A stretch of DNA of 12,988 nucleotides from Prolixibacteraceae bacterium (GTDB lineage Bacteria > Bacteroidota > Bacteroidia > Bacteroidales > Prolixibacteraceae), in assembly GCA_016930735.1 (NCBI GenBank), contig JAFGGF010000446.1, positions 1 through 12,988 on the forward strand, given 5' to 3'. Made by a program: the position numbers and the translations under genes. The notes under the pieces were generated by a model. The model saw only the letters and a program-made list of their open reading frames with translations, had not been told where the DNA came from and ran no database searches. Shown in pieces: positions 7,624 to 12,988 of this stretch (the first letter of the stretch is position 1; each line of letters starts with the position of its first letter).

Positions 7624-9600
7624 TTATTTTAACATATTCTGACCACCTGTAACCGGGATAGCCTGTCCGGTTTCATAATGCTGGTCAATTACATACAATA
7701 TGGCTTTGACGACATCTGCAGGATTACATCCCCTTCCGGCAGGAACCTGTGCTTCATAAAACGCTTTTACATCGGCAATGGTTTTAGCTCCGGGAACTTT
7801 TCCTGTGTTCAGGTACTGTACAAATAATCCGGTTTCAGGATCGCTCCAAAGTGGCCCATCGAAATAATTGCCAGGGCAAATGGAATTTACTTTTATATGG
7901 AATGGCATCAGTTCAAGTGCAAAGGATTGGGTAAGCCCGATTCCGCCAAATTTTCCTCCGGAATATGCGAAATTTTTATTGCTGCCTTTTAATCCCGATT
8001 TCGAATTAATCTGAATGATATCCATGTATAAATCCGGTTTAAACTGATGCTGTAATTTCATTACCGGCTGTGCATATTTGGCACAAAGGAAATAGCCGGT
8101 ATAATTCACTTTTGTCATCAATTCAAAAGTTTCCTGATCCATTTCATCGAGGCTGCCGGCACGTAAAATTCCGGCATTCGAGATCATTACATCCAGTCCG
8201 CCAAAATACAAAACAGTTTCCTTAACAAGGTTTTCTACAGATAAAGCTTCAGAAACATTAACCTTGATAAAAACTGCTTTGTTTTTTGTTTTTTTCTGAT
8301 TCAGAAGGTTGGCAAACTTACTTCCTTTTTCCTCGTTTAAATCGGCAATAACCAGATTTGCTCCTTCATTAAACAGCAACTCTGCAATGCCGGCACCAAA
8401 ACCCTGGGCAGCCCCGGTTACAATAATTATTTTATTTTCAACTTTGCCTTGCGGTTTTCCTCCCAGCGACACTTTTTTTCGGTAATTTTCAACTTCCCAG
8501 TTTTCTATAAATTTAACCTGTTTCTGATTAAGCGGATGCGGTCCTCCAAAATTTTCAGAAAGTATACTGATTTCACAAAAATCATTGACAATATCTTTTA
8601 AATATTCCAGCGAAACGGGTGAGTCTTCAGCAACTAAAACTCCTTCATTTTTTATAAAAAGGACTTTCGGAATTTTCCCTTTCAGTTTTTGAAATCCCCC
8701 AATTTTTATTTTTGCTTCCTTAATAATTGATTCGCTATCTTTTGAATTTTCAATAAATAAATAATCGGCTCCACAATATACCATCTGATCAGGTGTAAAA
8801 GGTTTCCCTATCCCTTTATTAAACGATTCTGAATTTGAAAGAAATGAGTTAATCCATGAGGAATTAAAAGCAGTGGCTACTTTTACTTTTCCCATAGAAA
8901 GAAGCATTCTTAAAGCAGGTAACGAATCGATAAGTTTTTTTGAAACCGGAAGCCACTCAGTTTCTTTGAAATCAGTTAAATTGGTTTTTATTTTTTCAAT
9001 GACATTGTTGTAGATGGAATGGATTTCTTCAGTTGATTCGGCAGCGACAAATATTCCATGGTTCTGAATCAGGATTACCTTTGGACAAATCCCTTTGTTT
9101 TTTTTCCATTCATTTACCAGGTCATAAATCTTTTTAAACAAAGTATATCCCGGATCGGAATAAGGGATAAAAAGGTATTCGTCGCCAAACAATTCTTTTG
9201 TTTTATGTTCAACGTGTTTGCTGCACATCAATCCGTTTACCAGGGTTGAATGTGTATGAACCACAAAGCTGTAATCGAACAGGTTGTGCAATGAAGTTTC
9301 CACCGATGGGCGCAATCCTGATTCAGGATTTATCCGGCTGTTAAGCAGGTCGTTCTTCACCTGTTCTTCACGTACTACTGGATCTTCGGAATAAGTTTTA
9401 AATGGTAAATCGGCAAGCTTGCTGCGATTGAGAATACAGAATCCCTCCTCGGTAATATCACCCAAATTTATTCCACTTGCTTTGATATATAATCGATCCG
9501 TATCTTTCCAGGAGGTGTTGCCCCCTCCGGCAATTACAAAATCTTTTTTTGATCCGTAATGCCTCGAAATTTCTATTAAATCTGATAAGTGTTGATTCAT
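7624..9600 (-). CDS. Bifunctional class II aldolase / short-chain dehydrogenase
   Basis: This is a 658-residue fusion. Residues 1-210 form a class II (zinc) aldolase domain with GGGNTS at 25-30, a candidate catalytic Glu101 in RPSVETS, and zinc ligands His115, His117 and His181 (the last in QNHGIFV). Residues 230-345 look like a degenerate second aldolase-type half: KVLFIKNEGVLVAED mirrors KVILIQNHGIFVAAE. Residues 388-658 form a short-chain dehydrogenase with TGAAQGFG at 395-402, Asp420 favouring NAD, NAG at 475-477, and the Ser533/Tyr546/Lys550 catalytic set. The architecture matches rhamnulose-1-phosphate aldolase/lactaldehyde dehydrogenase fusions. Such enzymes cleave a ketose 1-phosphate to dihydroxyacetone phosphate plus an aldehyde, which the second domain oxidises. 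No rhamnose isomerase or kinase is in view, so the substrate stays open. The ATG at 9600 has an A-rich leader and suits the domain start. Confidence 0.88.
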   Translation of the reverse strand: MNQHLSDLIEISRHYGSKKDFVIAGGGNTSWKDTDRLYIKASGINLGDITEEGFCILNRSKLADLPFKTYSEDPVVREEQVKNDLLNSRINPESGLRPSVETSLHNLFDYSFVVHTHSTLVNGLMCSKHVEHKTKELFGDEYLFIPYSDPGYTLFKKIYDLVNEWKKNKGICPKVILIQNHGIFVAAESTEEIHSIYNNVIEKIKTNLTDFKETEWLPVSKKLIDSLPALRMLLSMGKVKVATAFNSSWINSFLSNSESFNKGIGKPFTPDQMVYCGADYLFIENSKDSESIIKEAKIKIGGFQKLKGKIPKVLFIKNEGVLVAEDSPVSLEYLKDIVNDFCEISILSENFGGPHPLNQKQVKFIENWEVENYRKKVSLGGKPQGKVENKIIIVTGAAQGFGAGIAELLFNEGANLVIADLNEEKGSKFANLLNQKKTKNKAVFIKVNVSEALSVENLVKETVLYFGGLDVMISNAGILRAGSLDEMDQETFELMTKVNYTGYFLCAKYAQPVMKLQHQFKPDLYMDIIQINSKSGLKGSNKNFAYSGGKFGGIGLTQSFALELMPFHIKVNSICPGNYFDGPLWSDPETGLFVQYLNTGKVPGAKTIADVKAFYEAQVPAGRGCNPADVVKAILYVIDQHYETGQAIPVTGGQNMLK

Positions 9601-9645
9601 GTTTTTCTTTATTTTCCAGTAACAATTTGTGATTTATAAAAATTT

Positions 9646-9685
9646 AACCACAGAGAACACAGAGTTGGTCACAGAGGATGCAGAG
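9646..9685. repeat. CACAGAG-type degenerate tandem tract
   Basis: Three exact CACAGAG copies at 9649-9655, 9658-9664 and 9670-9676 are followed by a variant, TGCAGAG, at 9679-9685. The spacing is 9, 12 and 9 nt. The tract ends directly against the stop codon of the PHP gene (9686-9688, minus strand). On the minus strand it lies in the leader of the aldolase/dehydrogenase gene as CTCTGTG units. From general experience, similar CACAGAG/CTCTGTG tracts are scattered through many environmental bacterial genomes; their function is not known to me. Confidence 0.6.
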
Positions 9686-10927
9686 TTATTTTTTATTTAT
9701 AAAATTACGAATAACAGCTTTTCCTAATTCGGTAAATTTTTCTTTTTCTTCGAGCTTTGGCAAAATTCCTTTTAAAAATCCTTCTTCACCCTTTGCATTT
9801 AAATACTGATGGGCAGCAATAATAGCTGCTCCTTCAAAATTAATTATTTTCAATTCATTGTCGAGAGGCACTCCTCCCCGGCAGCTAATAAGCATTGGGT
9901 CAAGTTTTGGAGTGTTGTGCTCGGTTCCAAACGTAATAACAAATCCTTTTTGGTGGAACCAGCTTACGAATTCTTTTAGAATTTTAGCATCGTTCCTACC
10001 GGGGATCAGCTCAATAAAATAAATTCCTTTTTCGGTTAAGGCTTTGTAGAGTTTTTCCCTGTCAGCTTCGTAATCGGTGAAATTACCTGCTGAATCGTCG
10101 AGTAAAACCGGGTAACAAGGAATTCCTCCGGTATCAATGATTAAATCAGTTACTTCTTCAAGTGAAAGAAAAGCACGGGGATCTTCTTCAACAAAAGCCG
10201 GGCCTCCGGCTTTTAAAAGATTGCCCCTGATTTCATTTTCCAGCGAAGCCACATCGTCTAAAGAAGATTTTACTTTTTTCCCTAAAAAGATTTTTTCCAG
10301 AAGATTTTTCCTGCCTTCCAGAGTTTCTTCTTTCGCAAATACAGCTATCCGTACTGCCTGAGCGATATGCCTTTCGCGGAAAAGGTTTTTTGCCAGCGAT
10401 TTGTGTAGTTTTTCAGCGTTGAAAAACAAATCAATCCCTCCCTTTTCAAGGAAAGCATTGAGTTTCTCAACCATCTTATATGTTTGCCTGTTGCTTTCGT
10501 CCTGAATAGTTTTTATAACCGAAAAACTTTTTTCCGACATAGAAACAGGAAAGTTCAACCCTTTACCGCTTAAGTATGTCCGTCCCGGATTATTTGGGTC
10601 ATTTACCCGAATACCTGCTTCCTGCAAATCATTTTGCAGCGCCATAAATTCGATATTAAAAAGCGGAAATACTTTATGTTTTAATGCCAACAATGCAAAT
10701 TCTTCATACCCGTCGGTTGTATAAAAATCGTTAATTCCCAACACTGCGATGTTTTCTTTTTTTGCCAGAACGAAGGGCTGTTCCATGTTTTTGAAAGCGC
10801 TAAAAGAATGGGGAGTATGGATGTGCCCGTTTATTTCAGGAATTTCAACTCCTGATTGCTGCCGATCCATTTTCAGCATTTCCTCCTTGTCAGGAAAATT
10901 CTTAAACAATTGATTTTGTGATTCCAT
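9686..10927 (-). CDS. PHP-domain protein, putative metal-dependent phosphoesterase
   Basis: This 413-residue cytosolic protein has a polymerase-and-histidinol-phosphatase (PHP) fold. The N-terminal motif NGHIHTPHSFS supplies His35, His37 and His40. GINDFY (64-69) occupies the second motif with Asp67, but Phe68 stands where PHP enzymes usually have His. Further possible ligands are Glu93 in NIEF and Glu336-His337 in FGTEHN, where the usual arrangement is an Asp and a His two apart. The metal site is therefore altered, and the activity could be phosphatase, another hydrolase or lyase, or lost. The middle of the protein (about 140-260) is helical and charged and I do not recognise it. It lies upstream of the aldolase/dehydrogenase fusion on the same strand with an 85-nt gap, so a shared role in sugar-phosphate metabolism is plausible but unproven. 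Met17 and Met20 are alternative starts. Confidence 0.7.
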   Translation of the reverse strand: MESQNQLFKNFPDKEEMLKMDRQQSGVEIPEINGHIHTPHSFSAFKNMEQPFVLAKKENIAVLGINDFYTTDGYEEFALLALKHKVFPLFNIEFMALQNDLQEAGIRVNDPNNPGRTYLSGKGLNFPVSMSEKSFSVIKTIQDESNRQTYKMVEKLNAFLEKGGIDLFFNAEKLHKSLAKNLFRERHIAQAVRIAVFAKEETLEGRKNLLEKIFLGKKVKSSLDDVASLENEIRGNLLKAGGPAFVEEDPRAFLSLEEVTDLIIDTGGIPCYPVLLDDSAGNFTDYEADREKLYKALTEKGIYFIELIPGRNDAKILKEFVSWFHQKGFVITFGTEHNTPKLDPMLISCRGGVPLDNELKIINFEGAAIIAAHQYLNAKGEEGFLKGILPKLEEKEKFTELGKAVIRNFINKK

Positions 10928-10937
10928 TTTCGGAATA

Positions 10938-10960
10938 AATATTTATGCAAAATAAATATT
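10938..10960. promoter_or_regulatory. Inverted repeat in the PHP gene leader
   Basis: A perfect 9-nt inverted repeat, AATATTTAT at 10938-10946 and ATAAATATT at 10952-10960, is separated by GCAAA. It lies 10 nt upstream of the PHP start codon (minus strand). On the minus strand it overlaps TTATTTTG, a 7-of-8 match to the Bacteroidota -7 box TAnnTTTG. It could be an operator over the promoter or a weak hairpin in the leader. Because it is AT-rich, a chance palindrome cannot be excluded. Confidence 0.35.
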
Positions 10961-10974
10961 CCATTAGATATAGA

Positions 10975-10994
10975 GTGTCCTTTTGTGTCCTGTT
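10975..10994. repeat. Short direct repeat in the divergent intergenic region
   Basis: Two adjacent 10-nt units, GTGTCCTTTT and GTGTCCTGTT, differ at one position. They lie in the 186-nt gap between the divergent PHP and M23 peptidase genes. They may be a remnant of a dispersed tandem tract or a binding site. Apart from this repeat, the inverted repeat at 10938-10960 and the -7 box at 11067, the gap shows no other structure. Confidence 0.35.
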
Positions 10995-11066
10995 TTTATT
11001 TCCGATAATAAAATTTAGTCCGGATAACATTTTTTTATAGTATGAATCTGCAATTGATTTTGTAAT

Positions 11067-11074
11067 TATTTTTG
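11067..11074 (+). promoter_or_regulatory. Candidate -7 promoter box for the M23 peptidase gene
   Basis: TATTTTTG matches the Bacteroidota -7 consensus TAnnTTTG at every fixed position. It lies 39 nt before the ATG at 11114, a reasonable distance for a leader of about 30 nt. No convincing TTTG -33 box is seen at the usual spacing, so the assignment rests on the -7 box alone. Confidence 0.4.
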
Positions 11075-11113
11075 CACCTGCATCGTTAATAATAAATTAC
11101 TGAACCGGATAGT

Positions 11114-11947
11114 ATGTTAAAACAAATTTCAGGTGTATTTACCGGATTGACTTTGATGTTTTTTCCTTTATTTGTAATTGGGCAGGTGGCATCAACTTCA
11201 GGGATATTTTACCTGCCTGATGTCCATATTTTACTAAAGAATTCCGGTGAAATTTTAATTGATTCGTTGAATTATGACCCGGATTCGCTGAATGTTGAAA
11301 ATTTTGAAGTTATCCCTGATTCATTGGCTCCTGACGATGCTTTTTTTGCAGATTTTGTTGTTCCTGTCAAGGGGAAAGTTATCAGTTCATTTGGCTGGCG
11401 AAATAGCCGTATGCATACCGGTACAGATATAAAACTTCATGCCGGTGATTCAGTTTTTGCTTCCGGCGAGGGTGTGGTTTCAAGAGCAAGGTATTATTAT
11501 GGATACGGGCAATTGGCGGTTCTTGAACATCCAAATGGGTTGCAGACCTATTATGCCCACCTTTCAAAAATTGAGGTGGCTGTTGGAGATACTGTTTTGC
11601 GCGGACAACTGGTTGGACTGGGAGGAAGGACAGGAAGGGCGACTACCGACCATCTTCATTTTGAAATCAGGGAAAATAATAAACCATATAACCCTGAACT
11701 AGTTTTTAATTTTAGTGAGGGTTTAATCAGAGACGAAGCGCTTACTGAGAATTCAATCTCGATGCTTGAAAAGGTAAAATCGAAAATACAGAACCTCGAT
11801 AATCCCCTGGAATATATTGTAAAAGGCGGTGATTCACTTTGGCTTATTTCCCGGAAATTCAGGACATCGGTTCAATCGTTATGCGAAATCAACCACATTA
11901 CACCTCAATCAATTCTTAGAATCGGGATGATCTTGAAACTTTACTGA
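11114..11947 (+). CDS. Secreted M23 peptidase with C-terminal LysM domain
   Basis: This is a 277-residue peptidoglycan-directed protein, probably periplasmic. Residues 1-23 form a signal peptide (Lys3, then a hydrophobic core ending VIGQ). An acidic linker (about 45-78) precedes the M23 (LytM-type) fold, which starts near VPVKGKVISSFGWR. Its zinc and catalytic residues are all present: His101 and Asp105 in HTGTD, His149 in YYAHL, and His180/His182 in HLHFE. It is therefore probably an active endopeptidase, not a degenerate activator. A LysM peptidoglycan-binding domain covers residues 234-277 (YIVKGGDSLWLIS to the end). No lipobox is seen. A TAnnTTTG-type box lies upstream. The gene ends tail-to-tail with the efflux gene, the two stop codons sharing a 7-nt overlap. 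Cell-wall remodelling or daughter-cell separation is the likely role. Confidence 0.9.
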   Translation: MLKQISGVFTGLTLMFFPLFVIGQVASTSGIFYLPDVHILLKNSGEILIDSLNYDPDSLNVENFEVIPDSLAPDDAFFADFVVPVKGKVISSFGWRNSRMHTGTDIKLHAGDSVFASGEGVVSRARYYYGYGQLAVLEHPNGLQTYYAHLSKIEVAVGDTVLRGQLVGLGGRTGRATTDHLHFEIRENNKPYNPELVFNFSEGLIRDEALTENSISMLEKVKSKIQNLDNPLEYIVKGGDSLWLISRKFRTSVQSLCEINHITPQSILRIGMILKLY

Positions 11948-12988
11948 TTTCCGAAATAATATAATTCAGCTACTGTTTGATAATAGTCCCTTTTCGTGGC
12001 CATAATTTTATCAACTGTATCGTAATACAACGATAACTCAAGCATGTAATCAATCAGTGAAATCTGTCCTGCATCCAATGCTTTTTTCAACAATTCAGCA
12101 TTGTTGATTGATGGCAGGGTTTTTTTGTAATCTGAAATGATTTTCTGTAGGTTTTTGGCTTTTTCAAATTGAATCTTCAAATGGTTATAATAAACAATCC
12201 TGTTATCGGCGGCTGCATTTTCAGATGCTGTTTTACGAGCCCTCGCCAGGTTGACCGTATTTTTGTTTTCACAAAGCGGAATTGAAAAACCTAATGTAAT
12301 TCCCTTAAACGATTCGCCAGTTACCGACTCTGACATATAACCGGTTGAAATTTTTGGCAGCGACTCGGCTTTGCTTAACCTGATTTCTTTTTCGTTTATC
12401 TGAATTTCGTTTTGTGACTGAACGAGGACCGGAATTTTATCCTCGATTTGCCGGAACCAATCTTTAAAATCCTCAGGTAGTTCTTCCGGTGTAAATTCAG
12501 TCTCCGAAAATGATACAGGCATTCCTCCGTTAAGCATCGACAATTCTGAAAGCAGAGCAGTTTTTTCAGTATTATTTTTTTCGAGTTCGTTTTTTGCATT
12601 CAAAAGATTCAAGGCTGCTTTGTTTTTTTCAAGAATATTGGCATCGCCCTGGTCAAACCTTTTATTATAAGCTTCTGAAATTTCCAGCGCATGATCCAAT
12701 CTTTGCTGCAATTCCCGATTCATAGCGTTAAGATAGATCAGGCTTATACAATTTGCCTTTGTCTTTGCCAGTATTTCCAGCCGCTTCATTTTATAATTCA
12801 GGTCGATTTGCTGATTTTGTGACGAAGCTATTTTCTTTTTTAACCCATAAACAGTAGGGAAATCCCACGATTGTGTGGCAGAAAAATCCTGCCTGGGACC
12901 AATAACTCCCGGGGCTCCCCATAAATAATGATATTCAATTTCAGGATTTTCAGGAAAAATACCCGTATGAGTTTCAAGTTTTTGAGCA
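11941..12988 (-). CDS. TolC/CzcC-family outer-membrane efflux protein, 5' partial
   Basis: This is the outer-membrane channel component of an RND-type efflux or heavy-metal export system. The frame stays open to the right-hand end of the window, giving 348 visible residues. The Met at 12789 is internal (visible residue 67), because the upstream codons encode conserved family sequence such as YLWGAPGVIGPRQDFSATQS and WDFPTVYGLKK. Long helical heptad-rich stretches (for example around 12560-12790 and 12030-12260) match the periplasmic tunnel helices. The second repeat half opens near GYMSESVTGESFKGITLGFSIP with a beta-strand segment. Family members are about 400-450 residues, so the missing part should hold the signal peptide and the first 60-100 residues. 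CusC/CzcC-type metal export is the best guess. Any adaptor and pump genes would lie beyond the right edge, since no partner is in view. Confidence 0.88.
   Translation of the reverse strand, partial: AQKLETHTGIFPENPEIEYHYLWGAPGVIGPRQDFSATQSWDFPTVYGLKKKIASSQNQQIDLNYKMKRLEILAKTKANCISLIYLNAMNRELQQRLDHALEISEAYNKRFDQGDANILEKNKAALNLLNAKNELEKNNTEKTALLSELSMLNGGMPVSFSETEFTPEELPEDFKDWFRQIEDKIPVLVQSQNEIQINEKEIRLSKAESLPKISTGYMSESVTGESFKGITLGFSIPLCENKNTVNLARARKTASENAAADNRIVYYNHLKIQFEKAKNLQKIISDYKKTLPSINNAELLKKALDAGQISLIDYMLELSLYYDTVDKIMATKRDYYQTVAELYYFGNQ

Noticed and set aside
6361..7860. Shared peptide YLNTGKVP in the zinc dehydrogenase and the SDR domain of the fusion
   Set aside because: The codons differ substantially, the folds are unrelated and the surrounding residues do not align; best explained as coincidence.
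12787..12789. ATG at 12789 (minus strand) as the start of the efflux protein
   Set aside because: The 66 codons beyond it encode conserved TolC/CzcC-type sequence and the frame runs off the window.

Overview
The window is chromosomal DNA from a member of the Bacteroidota, most likely Bacteroidales or a close relative. The grounds are a ParC-type topoisomerase subunit with the usual acidic Bacteroidota tail, starts without Shine-Dalgarno sites, a TAnnTTTG-type -7 box, and a small four-helix-bundle (23S rRNA intervening-sequence type) gene. These are family-level judgements from reading the sequence; no database search was possible.

Layout. (1) 1-5821, plus strand: the 3' part of parC, then shikimate kinase (aroK), a thiamine-diphosphate enzyme of the acetolactate-synthase type, and an MFS transporter. 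The last three are tightly packed (8-nt and 3-nt gaps) and look like one transcription unit. (2) 5833-10927, minus strand, read right to left: a PHP-domain protein, a fused class II aldolase/short-chain dehydrogenase, a four-helix-bundle protein, and a zinc-type dehydrogenase resembling L-sorbose-1-phosphate reductase. The aldolase/dehydrogenase fusion and the zinc dehydrogenase look like a carbohydrate-catabolic pair. The four-helix-bundle gene sits between them like an insert. (3) 11114-11947, plus strand: a secreted M23 peptidase with a C-terminal LysM domain. (4) 11941-12988, minus strand: a TolC/CzcC-type outer-membrane efflux protein, cut off by the window end and overlapping the peptidase gene tail-to-tail by 7 nt.

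Most unusual structure: the short intergenic spaces hold degenerate short tandem repeats that abut coding ends. Heptamer tracts with exact 7-nt spacing lie just upstream of aroK and on both sides of the four-helix-bundle gene. In the latter case the two tracts belong to the same sequence family in inverted orientation. Together with the gene they fill the whole space between the aldolase stop codon and the dehydrogenase start codon. The gene is also AT-richer than the dehydrogenase beside it. This looks like a small repeat-bounded cassette. A different tract, built on CACAGAG, lies between the PHP and aldolase genes.

No tRNA, rRNA, CRISPR array, canonical insertion sequence or convincing intrinsic terminator was seen. 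The longest gap between genes is 186 nt (10928-11113).
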